This document shows, in pieces, positions 7,744 through 17,552 of a stretch of 64,000 nt of DNA. The notes beneath the pieces were generated by a model. That model was not told the DNA's origin, made no database searches, and saw only the letters and a program-made list of their open reading frames with translations. Source of the stretch: Sphingomonadaceae bacterium 3R27E2-A (GTDB taxonomy: Bacteria > Pseudomonadota > Alphaproteobacteria > Sphingomonadales > Sphingomonadaceae); the NCBI GenBank assembly GCA_005503165.1, contig SCNT01000024.1:1-64000 (forward strand), read 5' to 3'. The position numbers and the translations under genes are program-made. Position 1 is the first letter of the stretch, and each line of letters starts with the position of its first letter.

Positions 7744-8199
7744 TCAGCGGCAGGCGCTGCCCAGCCATTTGCCGCTGCTCGCGGTGACGACCTTCAGCGG
7801 GCGGCCGCCCCGGGTGCCGGTGGTGACGCTGCGGCTGCTATAGCCCTTGGCATCGTAGGTGCCGGTGGTCACGGTACGCACCGGGGTCGGCAACTCCTTG
7901 ACCGTGCAGGTCGAGGTGCCGCGGATCTTGCCCGCCGCGAGCGTGTAGCTGCGCGCGCTGCATTGCGCGCCGGGCGCGTGGAGCAGGATCTGCGGTGTTG
8001 CCGCCGCCTGTTTCGCGGTCAGGCAGGTCGTGCGCGGCGCGCGCGTGTCGGCGGCGCGTATCAGCGCTTCGGGAACGCCGGGGATGTCGGCGCTGACCAG
8101 CCGGGTCACATGCGTCCATTTGCCCGGCTGCGGGCTCGGCGTGGTTGCCGCTGCTGCGCCCGCGAAGGCAATCGGGATGAGGAAAGCCGCGCCGTGCAC
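7744..8199 (-). CDS. DUF3617-like periplasmic protein
   Basis: Starting at the GTG at 8199 the product is 151 residues with a signal peptide (AAFLIPIAFAGAAAATTP) and the DUF3617 pattern: PGKWTHVTRLVSADIPG, a CLT motif, QCSARSYTLAAGKIRGTSTC and YSSRSVTTGTRGG. Three to four Cys suggest disulfides. The function of the family is unknown. The GTG lies four bases after the preceding stop codon on this strand, which supports it over longer in-frame reading that would overlap that gene. Confidence 0.7.
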   Translation of the reverse strand: MHGAAFLIPIAFAGAAAATTPSPQPGKWTHVTRLVSADIPGVPEALIRAADTRAPRTTCLTAKQAAATPQILLHAPGAQCSARSYTLAAGKIRGTSTCTVKELPTPVRTVTTGTYDAKGYSSRSVTTGTRGGRPLKVVTASSGKWLGSACR

Positions 8200-8203
8200 C
8201 GGG

Positions 8204-8494
8204 TCAGACCGCAGGCAGGCTCTCGATCTCGGGCGCGCCGGCGAGACACGGGCCGAGTTTCGCGCCGAGGATGCGGAAATGGTCCGAGGCGCGGTGCGCT
8301 TGGACCGCCGCGTCATCGTCATAACATTCGAGCACCTTGTAGACGCCGGCCTCGCTGGTGCGGAACAGCTTGTAATAGCTGTTGCCGGGCTCGTTGGCGC
8401 GGACCGCGGGTGCGAGTTCGGCGAAGACGCCCTCGAATTCGGTTTCCTTGCCGGGCTGGACGCGCAAGGTCGCGATGACGCCGATGCCGCTCAT
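8204..8494 (-). CDS. ABM-family monooxygenase (YgiN-like quinol monooxygenase fold)
   Basis: A 96-residue single ABM domain: IGVIATLRVQPGKETEFEGVF, then SYYKLFRTSEAGVYKVLECY and VQAHRASDHFRILGAKL. Such dimeric ferredoxin-like proteins act as quinol monooxygenases, as cofactor-free oxygenases or simply as binding proteins. It lies in an apparent operon with CMD-like, thiolase and MaoC genes (gap of 16 bases upstream). Confidence 0.85.
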   Translation of the reverse strand: MSGIGVIATLRVQPGKETEFEGVFAELAPAVRANEPGNSYYKLFRTSEAGVYKVLECYDDDAAVQAHRASDHFRILGAKLGPCLAGAPEIESLPAV

Positions 8495-8510
8495 GTCTTT
8501 TCTCCTTCGA

Positions 8511-9095
8511 TCAGGCCTTGAGGTCGGGATCGACGGTCCAGCCGTCCTCGACCTGTACGCCGAAACTGTTCAAGATCATCGAAACCTGGGTGTATTGCCC
8601 GACGGTCATCACCAGGTCCATGCGGCCCTTGTCGCCGAGCGGCGCGAGCGCGGCCCAGGTCGCGTCGGTCACGAAATGGTCCGTCGTCAGTTCGTCGGTG
8701 GCGCGCAGCATCGCGCGGTCGAGGTCGCTCCAGCCGGCGGCGTCGGGCCCCGCCTTGATGCGCTCGATCTCTTCTACGGACAGGTCGCTGTCGAGTCCGA
8801 TGCGCTTGTGCTGGGTCCATTCATAACCCGAGCGGCAGTTCCAGCCGGTGCGCAGGATGACGAGTTCGCGGTCGCGGGGGCCGAGCGCGCTGCGCCGCGA
8901 GAGGATATAATTGCCCCAGCCGAGGAAGGCGGTCAGCGCCTTGGGCGCGTGCGCGAGCGTGCGGAAGATGTTGAGGATCCGCCCGCCGCCCACACGCCCA
9001 CCCTCGGTCGCGAAGAAGGGTTCGAGCGCCGCGCGCTGGTCGGCATCGAGCCGGTCGAGGTCGACCGGCTCGATACGCGGGTGCGTCAGGCGCAA
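8511..9095 (-). CDS. Carboxymuconolactone decarboxylase-family protein
   Basis: About 194 residues if translation begins at TTG 9095, one base beyond the thiolase stop; an ATG at 9161 would give 22 more residues but overlaps the thiolase by 65 bases. The CMD/AhpD-like core is RDRELVILRTGWNCRSGYEW followed by TQHKRIG. Only one Cys remains of the CXXC redox pair of AhpD, so peroxidase activity is unlikely. The second half (DRAMLRATDELTTDHFV) is typical of CMD proteins found beside fatty acid or steroid catabolism genes. Confidence 0.82.
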   Translation of the reverse strand: MRLTHPRIEPVDLDRLDADQRAALEPFFATEGGRVGGGRILNIFRTLAHAPKALTAFLGWGNYILSRRSALGPRDRELVILRTGWNCRSGYEWTQHKRIGLDSDLSVEEIERIKAGPDAAGWSDLDRAMLRATDELTTDHFVTDATWAALAPLGDKGRMDLVMTVGQYTQVSMILNSFGVQVEDGWTVDPDLKA

Positions 9096-9096
9096 G

Positions 9097-10275
<1,179 letters not shown>

Positions 10276-10346
10276 GTCGATATTCCTTCTGCTTGGATCC
10301 GGTTATCTTTTCGGGGGAGGTCGGCCGGGTCAAACCGGGGTGCGGG

Positions 10347-10805
10347 TCACACGAAAAACTGCGTGATCCATTCGGCGATCAACGCGGGTTTCTCTTCGCC
10401 CTCGATCTCGACGGTGATTTCGTTGGTCTGCTGCCATTGCCCAGGCCGCTTTTCATCGAGCTCGAGCAGCTTCACATGGCTGCGCACGCGCTTGCCCGAG
10501 CGGACGGGGGCGAGGAAGCGGACCTTGTTGCCGCCATAGTTGACGCCCATCTTGATGCCCGCAATCTTGGGGGAGTCGGTCTTCTGCCCCAGCATCGGGA
10601 TCAGCGACAGCGTCAGGAAGCCGTGCGCGATGGTGCCGCCGAAGGGCGTCAGTTTCGCCCTTTCCTCGTCGATGTGGATGAACTGATGATCGCCCGTCGC
10701 GTCGGCGAATTTGTTGATCATCTCCTGGTCGACAAGCACCCATTCGGAGGTGCCGATGGTTTCGCCGACCTTGGCCTGCAGTTCGTGCGGCGTGATTGAA
10801 CCCAT
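10347..10805 (-). CDS. MaoC-family enoyl-CoA hydratase
   Basis: A 152-residue hotdog-fold protein with the hydratase-2 motif in FADATGDHQFIHIDEERA followed by FGGTIAHGFLTLSLIP; the Asp and His of the motif are the catalytic pair. It hydrates trans-2-enoyl-CoA to (R)-3-hydroxyacyl-CoA. It heads the acyl-CoA gene cluster on this strand, with a purine-rich GGGGACGATAG before its ATG. Confidence 0.9.
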   Translation of the reverse strand: MGSITPHELQAKVGETIGTSEWVLVDQEMINKFADATGDHQFIHIDEERAKLTPFGGTIAHGFLTLSLIPMLGQKTDSPKIAGIKMGVNYGGNKVRFLAPVRSGKRVRSHVKLLELDEKRPGQWQQTNEITVEIEGEEKPALIAEWITQFFV

Positions 10806-10901
10806 CTATCGTCCCCTGCCAAAACCTGTCGAGGCGCGCGTTCTAGGCCCGTGCGGGCGCCGAGCACAAGGGGCAAGAGCTGGGGCAGCGGTGCCGTAGC
10901 G

Positions 10902-12101
10902 TCAGCTCTTGGCGGGCCTGGTCGGCTTCATCGTCACGCTTTCGGCGTAGGGCAGAATCATCGTGCCATCGGGCGCCGCGGTGAAGGTCGTCTGCGTCGG
11001 ATAAGCGAAGTCGTAGCCCGCCTTCGTCAACTCTTCGAAAACGCGGATGCCAATCGCGGTTCGCGCGGCGATCACCTCGTTATAATTGTCGCTATGGATA
11101 TCGGCGACGAGTTCGAAATCGAGGCTTGATGCTCCGAAACCGATGAAGCTCGAACGAACGAACTCATGCTTTTCGGCCTCGACCTGCACCTGCAGCAGCG
11201 CCGGCAGCGCGCGCAGCATTTCGGGGCTTGTCTGATAGACCACGCCGATCGCGAACTGCACGCGGCGGCGGTGGAGATGCGCGTAGTTGGTGATTTCCTT
11301 AGACAGAAGATTGGTGTTCGAAATGACGAGCAACTCGCCGTTCACCGATCGCAAATGCGTGCTCTTGAGCCCGATGCGTTCGACCGTCGCGATGCTGTTG
11401 TCGTATTTGATCGTCTCGCCAACGCGGAAGGGGCGGTCGAAGATGATCGAGAGCGAGGCGAAAAGGTCGGAGAAGATGCCCTGCGCGGCGAGGCCGATCG
11501 CGATACCGCCGATGCCGAGGCCGGCGATCAGGCCGGTGACATTGACGCCCATATTGTCGAGGATGACGATCGCCGCGATCGCGAACAGCGCAACGCTGAT
11601 CAGCAGGCGGATAATGCCCATCGCGTTCGCCAGCGTCTCGTTATGGCCTTCGGCGGCGCGGCGCTGGATCAGCCCCAACACGATCTCGCGCGCCCAGATC
11701 GCGACCTGCATCACGACCGCGATGGTGAAGACGAACTGGATGATCTGCAGGATCAGCGCGGGTGGCTGTGCATAACCCGCGACGAGGCGGATCGCGACGA
11801 TCGCGAGCACGAGCGACTTGGTCTTGTGGATCACCCGGCCGACAATGTCGGTGAGGGTGAACTGGCCGGGCGCGGACTGTGCGCGCCGCAGGGCGAACCC
11901 GCGCAGCATCGACAGGAGGAAATAGATGATGAGGCCCGCGCCGACCGCGATCCCGATCTGCAGCCAGTGGCTGTTGACCCATGCAAGGCTGGCGTCCCAC
12001 CAGTAGCGGAGGTCGTCGAGCGGGTTGGTGGCGGCAGTTCGGGTCGCGGGGGCCGTCTTGGCGGCGGCGCTCGCGGCGGCGGTCAACAGGGAGAAGGTCA
12101 C
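10902..12101 (-). CDS. MscS-family mechanosensitive channel
   Basis: The 399-residue protein has several membrane helices (about residues 45-200) followed by the MscS core: GLGIGGIAIGLAAQGIFSDLFA (pore helix), then DRPFRVGETIKYDNSIATVE and a cytoplasmic beta domain. It protects against osmotic downshock by opening under membrane tension. The N-terminal signal-like Ala-rich tail and WWDASLAWVNSHW stretch precede the first helix. It follows the topoisomerase gene by 18 bases on the same strand. Confidence 0.9.
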   Translation of the reverse strand: MTFSLLTAAASAAAKTAPATRTAATNPLDDLRYWWDASLAWVNSHWLQIGIAVGAGLIIYFLLSMLRGFALRRAQSAPGQFTLTDIVGRVIHKTKSLVLAIVAIRLVAGYAQPPALILQIIQFVFTIAVVMQVAIWAREIVLGLIQRRAAEGHNETLANAMGIIRLLISVALFAIAAIVILDNMGVNVTGLIAGLGIGGIAIGLAAQGIFSDLFASLSIIFDRPFRVGETIKYDNSIATVERIGLKSTHLRSVNGELLVISNTNLLSKEITNYAHLHRRRVQFAIGVVYQTSPEMLRALPALLQVQVEAEKHEFVRSSFIGFGASSLDFELVADIHSDNYNEVIAARTAIGIRVFEELTKAGYDFAYPTQTTFTAAPDGTMILPYAESVTMKPTRPAKS

Positions 12102-12119
12102 GTCTATCCTTTTGGTCGG

Positions 12120-13130
12120 TCAGGCGGAACGGAGCAATTCGGCTGCGTCGGGCATCTGCTCCAGATAGGCTAGGAATCCGCGTTCGGCACGCGAAAGATA
12201 TTTTGTCGCACGCGGGAGCTGGCCGACCGCTGCGGCGAAGTCGCCGCGTTCCTGCGCTGCGGCGATCATTGCGGGGTGGACATAGGCCTTGCGCGCGATC
12301 GCGGGGGTGTTGCCGAGATGGTCGGCGACATGCTGGAGCAATTGCTTCAGCGTCGGCGGCTCCTTGGCGTCATAGAGAAAGGCAAAGGCCTCCACGCTCG
12401 CCGACCAGGTGCGGAAATGCTTGGCGCTGAACGCCTCGCCCATCGCCTCGCGGATATAGGCGTTCACCTCGTCCGACCCGACCGCGCAATAATCGCCGTC
12501 GTCCTCGTACTGGAAGAGGTGCTGGCCGGGCAGGTCCTGCAGGCGCCGGACGAGCGTGGTCAGGCTGCGGTCGCTGATCACCACCTCGCGCTTCGCGCCG
12601 CCCTTGGCGCGATAGTTGAGGCGCAGCGACTTGCCCGTCAGCTTCGCGTGGCGGCGGCGGAGCGTGGTCGCACCAAAGCTGTTGTTGGCGGCGGCATATT
12701 CCTCGTTCCCGATACGCAGCGCGGCGAGGTCGAGCAGGCGGACGACCGCGCCGACGACACGTTCCTGGCACAGGGTGCGGCGGTTCAGATCCTCTTCAAG
12801 CCGCGCGCGGAGCAGGGGCAATGCATGGCCGAATGAGGCGCAGCGATCATATTTGTCGGCCTCCTGCGCGAGGCGGAAGTCGGGGTGATAGCGATATTGC
12901 TTGCGCCCGCGCGCGTCATATCCCGTCGCGAGGATATGACCGTTGGGCGCCGGGCAATACCAGGCATCCTCATAGGCCGGGGGAAGGGCGATGGCGTTGA
13001 GGCGCCGGATCTCGGCGGCGTCGCGGATGATCTTTCCCTTGGCGTCGCGATACAGCCAGCCGTCATCGACGCGTTCGCGGCTTATTCCGGGCAGGCTGTC
13101 GTCGACATGGATGAGACGGTTTGCGGTCAT
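12120..13130 (-). CDS. DNA topoisomerase IB (poxvirus/bacterial type)
   Basis: The 336-residue product matches the bacterial type IB topoisomerase family. The N-terminal domain begins NRLIHVDDSLPGISRERV; the catalytic domain contains LRIGNEEYAAANNSFGATTL, the KGGAKREVVISDRSL stretch, FRTWSASVEAFAFL and the active-site Tyr in ARKAYVHPAMI. It relaxes both positive and negative supercoils through a 3'-phosphotyrosine intermediate. It is an accessory enzyme in bacteria and occurs widely in sphingomonads. The ligase gene ends 37 bases upstream. Confidence 0.93.
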   Translation of the reverse strand: MTANRLIHVDDSLPGISRERVDDGWLYRDAKGKIIRDAAEIRRLNAIALPPAYEDAWYCPAPNGHILATGYDARGRKQYRYHPDFRLAQEADKYDRCASFGHALPLLRARLEEDLNRRTLCQERVVGAVVRLLDLAALRIGNEEYAAANNSFGATTLRRRHAKLTGKSLRLNYRAKGGAKREVVISDRSLTTLVRRLQDLPGQHLFQYEDDGDYCAVGSDEVNAYIREAMGEAFSAKHFRTWSASVEAFAFLYDAKEPPTLKQLLQHVADHLGNTPAIARKAYVHPAMIAAAQERGDFAAAVGQLPRATKYLSRAERGFLAYLEQMPDAAELLRSA

Positions 13131-13167
13131 GCGGGAATAGCGCCCCGTGCCCGCAGTTGGTTCCGTA

Positions 13168-14550
13168 TCAGCCGGGGTTGACCGCCGGATGCCGCGCAGG
13201 GACCTGCGCCGGGCGCGCGGTGAGCGGGCGCCAGCCGGCTTCGCGCTCGCGTCGGCGCACGTAAGTGGAAAGCCCCATCTGCAGCGCGAGCATCATGTAG
13301 ATGAAAGGCTGGAAGGCGATGCCGACGAACAGCGAGCCGATGAGATAGGTGATATGCCCGTGCTGGAGCGCGGTCGCGAGCGGGGCGATCCATTGCTCCT
13401 CGGCGCGGCGGGTCCTGAGGTAGCGTCGCCGCAGCCGCTCCATCTGGATCAGGCCTGTGAGGTGCAGCAACAGCCACAGCGTCAGCCCCGGATAGCCCTG
13501 TTCGCCGAGCATCTCGAAATAGCTCGAATGATAGGCGCGCGATTTTTCCTCATAGACCGAGGGGACGGCTTCCTGCGGCTTTTCGGGGTCGTAGGCGGTC
13601 GCCGCCTTTTCGACGCGGACATGGTTCTGGATATAGGCCTCGAACCCGCCCCCGAAGGGATTCTCCTTGGCATATTCCCAAGTCCACGCCCACACCGCGA
13701 CGCGCGTCGACGCCGACTGGTCGGCCTTATGGTCGCGGATCGTCTCCATGCGCTCGGTAAAGCTTTGCGGCAGGAAGGGGATCGAGGCGATCGCGAGCAG
13801 ACCCGCGCCCGCCATATAGAGGAAGCGGTGCTTGACCGCGCGCAGCGACAGCACCGCGAGCACCGCGAGGCACACGAGCCCTGTGCGCGCCTGCGTGCCG
13901 ATCGGCAGCAAGGCGCAGGCGAAGACCAGCGCGAAGCAGAAGATCGAGACGCGCCAGTCGGGCGGGAAGATCGTCCCGTGGTTGCGATACCAGAGGATCA
14001 GCGGGATGATCGAGATGCCGACCGCCGACATGATCGAGCCTTCGTAGAGGCCGTAATTTTCGTTGAGCAACAACTGGAGCGTGCCGTAACCGCCGCCGCC
14101 CGCCGCCGTCTTGATCCCGCCGGCGATCGCGATCGCCGCGGCCGAAAGCAGCATGGTGACGATCAGCGCTTCGATGCGCAGCTTGGTCCTGAGCGTCAGC
14201 GGCAGGAAGATCGCCCAGACGAGCGCCTTCCACACCCAGCTCCATTTGTCCGCCGCCTCGACCGGGAAGTCGGCGTTGACCGTCGTCATCCAGCAATAGA
14301 GGAGGAGCGCGACGAGCAGGAATTGCCTGCTCGACCAACGCGTGTCGCGCTTGTCGTCGACCGCGAGCCAGCCGACGATCGCCAGTCCGAAGACGATCAG
14401 TGAGATCGGGATCGAGTTGATCAGAAAATAGGAGAGCCGCTGCGGCGCGACGATGTCGATGTAGCAGAAGCAGAGCACGAACAGGAACGGCTTGCGAAAG
14501 CCGACCCCGATGAAGGCGAACAGGAAGGCGACGAAGGCGATGTCACGCAT
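13168..14550 (-). CDS. Putative O-glycosylation ligase, exosortase-A-associated
   Basis: A 460-residue polytopic membrane protein with about ten helices and a large periplasmic loop (about residues 290-370), the layout of the Wzy/WaaL O-antigen ligase superfamily. The start MRDIAFVAFLFAFIGVGF and PQRLSYFLINSIPISLIVF are characteristic of the exosortase-A-linked subfamily, thought to glycosylate PEP-CTERM proteins or to build exopolysaccharide. The loop contains the H-x-S-x-F motif AYHSSYFEMLGEQG, which fits the catalytic loop of ligases. Its start overlaps the end of a small upstream gene, and an exosortase-associated glycosyltransferase lies just beyond. Confidence 0.85.
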   Translation of the reverse strand: MRDIAFVAFLFAFIGVGFRKPFLFVLCFCYIDIVAPQRLSYFLINSIPISLIVFGLAIVGWLAVDDKRDTRWSSRQFLLVALLLYCWMTTVNADFPVEAADKWSWVWKALVWAIFLPLTLRTKLRIEALIVTMLLSAAAIAIAGGIKTAAGGGGYGTLQLLLNENYGLYEGSIMSAVGISIIPLILWYRNHGTIFPPDWRVSIFCFALVFACALLPIGTQARTGLVCLAVLAVLSLRAVKHRFLYMAGAGLLAIASIPFLPQSFTERMETIRDHKADQSASTRVAVWAWTWEYAKENPFGGGFEAYIQNHVRVEKAATAYDPEKPQEAVPSVYEEKSRAYHSSYFEMLGEQGYPGLTLWLLLHLTGLIQMERLRRRYLRTRRAEEQWIAPLATALQHGHITYLIGSLFVGIAFQPFIYMMLALQMGLSTYVRRREREAGWRPLTARPAQVPARHPAVNPG

Positions 14551-14701
14551 CGCTGCTCTCCTGCTTGGCCGCTTCCTCCTGACGCCGCTGCCACAGCATG
14601 CGCGGGCTCACCTCGCGGTCGAGGTCGTCGCGGTACAGCAGGCGCCACAAAGCGATCGCCAGCAGCACGTGCGTGAGCCCAATGGAGAAATTATCGACCA
14701 T
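14543..14701 (-). CDS. Small membrane protein upstream of the exosortase-associated ligase
   Basis: A 52-residue frame begins MVDNFSIGLTHVLLAIALWR, giving one short hydrophobic helix, and ends in a charged tail LWQRRQEEAAKQESSDA. Its TGA overlaps the ligase start (ATGCGTGA), so the two are probably coupled. I do not recognise a family. No clear ribosome site precedes it, so confidence is moderate; it could help seat or stabilise the ligase. Confidence 0.55.
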   Translation of the reverse strand: MVDNFSIGLTHVLLAIALWRLLYRDDLDREVSPRMLWQRRQEEAAKQESSDA

Positions 14702-14767
14702 GGGGAGGGACCTAGCCTATCGGGGTTGACGGCGCGTTAAGGCTTGTGTGCCATATGAACACAGGTC

Positions 14768-15991
14768 ATGACCCGCATTCTCCACGTCCTCGACCACAGC
14801 CTGCCCGCGCACAGCGGCTATACCTTCCGCACCCGCGCGCTGATGAAGGCGCAGGTTGCGAAGGGCTGGCAGGTCGCGGGGGTCACCGGGGTGCGCCACC
14901 CCGAAGCGGGGCCGGACGGCGAGACCGTTGATGGCCTGACCTTCTATCGCACCCCGCCGATCGGGCCGGCACGCTCGCCTATCCGCGAGTGGCGCGAGAT
15001 CGGCGCGCTCGCGGCGCGGATCGAGGCGCTGGTGAAAGACTGGCAGCCCGACCTGCTCCACGCGCATTCGCCGGTGCTCGACGCGATGGCGGCGCTGCGC
15101 GTCGGCAAGCGGCTGGGCATTCCTGTGCTCTACGAGATTCGCGCCTTCTGGGAAGATGCCGCGGTCGGCAACGGTACGGGGCGCGAGGGGAGCGCCAAAT
15201 ACTTCCTGACGCGCCAGCTGGAGACACATGCGGTGAAGTCGGCCGATGCGGTCGCGGTGATCTGCGAAGGGCTCCGCGGCGACCTGATCGCGCGCGGGGT
15301 CGATCCCGCCAAGATCGTCGTCTCGCCCAACGGCGTCGACCTCGAACTGTTCGGCGATCCGCCGCCGCGCGATGCGGGGCTCGCGACCGACCTGGGCCTT
15401 GCGACAAGCGATGCGGTGATCGGCTTCATCGGCAGCTATTATGATTATGAGGGCATCGACGACCTGATCGCGGCGATGCCCGCGTTGGTCGCGGCGCAGC
15501 CCGCGGCACGGTTGCTGCTTGTCGGCGGCGGGCCGATGGAGGCGGCGCTCAAGGCGCAGGCCGCGGCCTCGCCCGTCGCGAACCGTATCCACTTCGTCGG
15601 CCGCGTGCCGCACAGCCAGGTCGAGCGCTATTATTCGCTGGTCGATATCCTCGCTTATCCGCGCAAGAAGATGCGGCTGACCGACCTCGTCACGCCCTTG
15701 AAGCCGCTCGAGGCGATGGCGCAGGGGAAGCTGGTCGCGGCGTCGGATGTCGGCGGACACCGCGAACTGATCGAGGACGGCGTTACCGGCACCTTGTTCG
15801 CGCCCGACGACCCCGCGGCGATCGCCGAGGCGCTCGCGAAATTGTTGGCGCAGCGCGAAATGTGGAGCAAACGTCGCCGCACCGCACGTATTTTCGTCGA
15901 AAAACATCGTAACTGGTCGTCAAACATTTTACGTTACGAACCCGTTTACCAGCGGCTGCTCGGCAACGACCCCGGGTCGCTCGCCGCCTGA
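14768..15991 (+). CDS. GT4 glycosyltransferase, exosortase-A-associated (Daro_2409-like)
   Basis: The 407-residue product opens RILHVLDHSLPAHSGYTFRT, the signature of the exosortase-A-associated GT4 group, and has the GT-B donor-binding part with GFIGSYYDYEGIDDLI, VGRVPHSQVERYYSL and LKPLEAMAQGKLVAASDVGG. It transfers a sugar from a nucleotide donor onto an extending surface glycan at the cytoplasmic membrane face. It is divergent from the ligase unit, with 66 bases between. The rest of the exosortase locus is not in this window. Confidence 0.88.
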   Translation: MTRILHVLDHSLPAHSGYTFRTRALMKAQVAKGWQVAGVTGVRHPEAGPDGETVDGLTFYRTPPIGPARSPIREWREIGALAARIEALVKDWQPDLLHAHSPVLDAMAALRVGKRLGIPVLYEIRAFWEDAAVGNGTGREGSAKYFLTRQLETHAVKSADAVAVICEGLRGDLIARGVDPAKIVVSPNGVDLELFGDPPPRDAGLATDLGLATSDAVIGFIGSYYDYEGIDDLIAAMPALVAAQPAARLLLVGGGPMEAALKAQAAASPVANRIHFVGRVPHSQVERYYSLVDILAYPRKKMRLTDLVTPLKPLEAMAQGKLVAASDVGGHRELIEDGVTGTLFAPDDPAAIAEALAKLLAQREMWSKRRRTARIFVEKHRNWSSNILRYEPVYQRLLGNDPGSLAA

Positions 15992-16012
15992 CGCGACAGG
16001 GCTTTGGACGAT

Positions 16013-16858
16013 ATGGACGAGACACGCGAAAAATCGGTACGGGATGTCGCTGCGGCGCTGTGGCGCGGGCTGCGTCCGGCGGTGCCGGCGGTGATCGGGG
16101 CCGCGGCGCTGACCTTCCTGTTCGCCGCGGTGATGCCGCTCGCCTGGGTCGCCGCGATCAGCTGGAACCTCTATCTCGACCGTCTGTCGGACCTGTTCGT
16201 GCCGCCGGTCGGCAATGGCGGGCGGCTGGCGCTGGCAGTCGGCATGACCGCGATCGCCGCGCTGCTCGCCGGGCTGATCGCGCTCGTGCTCGCCAAGCCC
16301 GTGGTGAAGGGCAATGGCGCGATGAACCGCCGCGTCGCTGCGCGCGCAAAGAAACAGGCCGACGCCGAAGCGGCGCTGCCGCGCCGCCGCGCCGACATGC
16401 ACCCCGACGATGCACCGCGTCCGCCGATCCGCGCGGGCCGCGACCTGCCCGAAGGCGGGCTCGGGCCGCTGGTGGCGCCGGCGACGATCGATGTCAGCGA
16501 CGAACTCGACCTCGCCGAAATGGACATGGCGATGCCCGCGGACGAAGCGGACGAGCTGGTGCTCGCCGACCTCGCGCCCGTCGACTATGAAGAGGGCAGC
16601 GAAGAAGCGCCCTGGCTCCAGCCCGCCGAGCTGTCGGGCCCGGTCATGCCCGATCCCGCCGACAACAGCCTCGGCGCGATGGTCGCGCGTTTCGAGGCGG
16701 GGCTGGCGCAGCGCCGCCGCGCCGCGGCCGCCGCGCCCGCGACCGCGGCGCTTCCGACCGCCGTTCCCGCGAACGAGGACAGCGAACCCGCGATCGACTT
16801 CGCGCTCGAAGCGGCGCTCAGCACGCTGCAGCGCATGACGCGCCGCGCGGTGGGTTAA
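16013..16858 (+). CDS. Hypothetical two-helix membrane protein with acidic tail
   Basis: A 281-residue protein with two predicted membrane helices, about residues 26-48 (AVIGAAALTFLFAAVMPLAW) and 74-95 (LALAVGMTAIAALLAGLIAL). A basic segment follows, then an acidic region rich in Asp/Glu (DVSDELDLAEMDMAMPADEA) and an Ala-rich C-terminal helix. No family recognised. ATG 16013 is preferred over the TTG three codons earlier. It lies 21 bases after the glycosyltransferase and its TAA overlaps the stop of the convergent gene. Confidence 0.7.
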   Translation: MDETREKSVRDVAAALWRGLRPAVPAVIGAAALTFLFAAVMPLAWVAAISWNLYLDRLSDLFVPPVGNGGRLALAVGMTAIAALLAGLIALVLAKPVVKGNGAMNRRVAARAKKQADAEAALPRRRADMHPDDAPRPPIRAGRDLPEGGLGPLVAPATIDVSDELDLAEMDMAMPADEADELVLADLAPVDYEEGSEEAPWLQPAELSGPVMPDPADNSLGAMVARFEAGLAQRRRAAAAAPATAALPTAVPANEDSEPAIDFALEAALSTLQRMTRRAVG

Positions 16859-17175
16859 TCCTCCACCGTCAGCACTTCGATCCGTAGTCCGTCCCCGGCG
16901 GCCTCGACCAGGAGGTCGGCGACGATATGGCCGGGCAATTTCCATTCGATCGTCTCGAGCCGCGCCTGCAGCAGCGGGCGCAGCGCCCCGGGATCGTCGT
17001 TCGCGAGCGTACACGGGAACATATGCCGCGCGCCGACGAAATTGGCGCTCGCCCAGGGGCGCAGCGTCGACGGGTCGAGAAGCACGCCATGCGGCAGCTC
17101 GCGCGCGAGCAGTCGGCGCAGCCGTCCGTGCGAACAGCCGGGGCGCGGCGGCGCGGCGGGGGACCAGCGCATCAT
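16855..17175 (-). CDS. Hypothetical protein, second gene of the S24-facing mini-operon
   Basis: A 106-residue product (from MMRWSPAAPPRPGC) with an LRRLLARELPHGVLLDPSTLRPW stretch, ANFVGARHMFPCTL and a C-terminal beta-like VADLLVEAAGDGLRIEVL. I do not recognise the family. Its ATG overlaps the TGA of the upstream small HTH-like gene (ATGA), so it is translationally coupled. It converges on the membrane protein gene with overlapping stops. Confidence 0.65.
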   Translation of the reverse strand: MMRWSPAAPPRPGCSHGRLRRLLARELPHGVLLDPSTLRPWASANFVGARHMFPCTLANDDPGALRPLLQARLETIEWKLPGHIVADLLVEAAGDGLRIEVLTVED

Positions 17176-17426
17176 GCCTGCTCTCCCGCGCGGACGATGT
17201 GCCTGCGCCGGTCGCCGCGCGGCTTGACGCGGCCCGCGCGATAGTCGGCGCGCCATTTGTTCATGAAATGTTCTATGCGGCAGATGACGCGCAGGCCCGC
17301 GACGCGCCCGTCGCGCAGATCGGCGACGAGCCGCGGATCGCGAACCGCGTCGCGTCCGAAAATGCTCTGCGGGATCGCCGATTCGATGAGAAAGGCCTCG
17401 ACCCGTTGCAAAAGCGTCTGTTTCAT
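17172..17426 (-). CDS. Small HTH-like DNA-binding protein
   Basis: An 84-residue protein with the pattern VEAFLIESAIPQSIFGRDAV followed by RDPRLVADLRDGR. This resembles the small helix-turn-helix proteins of sphingomonads that share a 'FG..A..DP.LV.DLR.GR' core, and it has a very basic C-terminus (RVKPRGDRRRHIVR). GGGAGGATTT just precedes the ATG. It is divergent from the S24 regulator, with two TAGGA-N4-TCCTA operators in the gap, so it is likely controlled by that protein and may also bind DNA itself. Assignment rests on pattern, not on a named family. Confidence 0.68.
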   Translation of the reverse strand: MKQTLLQRVEAFLIESAIPQSIFGRDAVRDPRLVADLRDGRVAGLRVICRIEHFMNKWRADYRAGRVKPRGDRRRHIVRAGEQA

Positions 17427-17465
17427 AAATCCTCCCTGATCGCTCCGGCTGCAGGCGACTCGCCC

Positions 17466-17483
17466 GATAGGATATTTCCTATC
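17466..17483. promoter_or_regulatory. Operator O1 of the S24 regulator
   Basis: GATAGGATATTTCCTATC: two perfect 7-base arms around a 4-base centre (core TAGGA-N4-TCCTA). It lies 40 bases upstream of the minus-strand mini-operon start and recurs as O2 at 39 bp centre to centre. Confidence 0.7.
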
Positions 17484-17506
17484 TGAGGGCGACTTTCCTA
17501 CTTGTC

Positions 17507-17520
17507 TAGGATAAATCCTA
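17507..17520. promoter_or_regulatory. Operator O2 of the S24 regulator
   Basis: TAGGATAAATCCTA, the same TAGGA-N4-TCCTA core as O1. It lies 32 bases before the GTG start of the S24 regulator. Lone half-sites TCCTA (17496) and TAGGA (17536) flank it, suggesting further weaker contacts. Confidence 0.7.
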
Positions 17521-17552
17521 TCGCTAGACACGAAATAGGAAGGACCGACCTC

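Noticed and set aside
17502..17552. TTG at 17502 as start of the S24 regulator
   Set aside because: It would lie upstream of and across operator O2 with no ribosome site; GTG 17553 has AGGAAGGA just before it.
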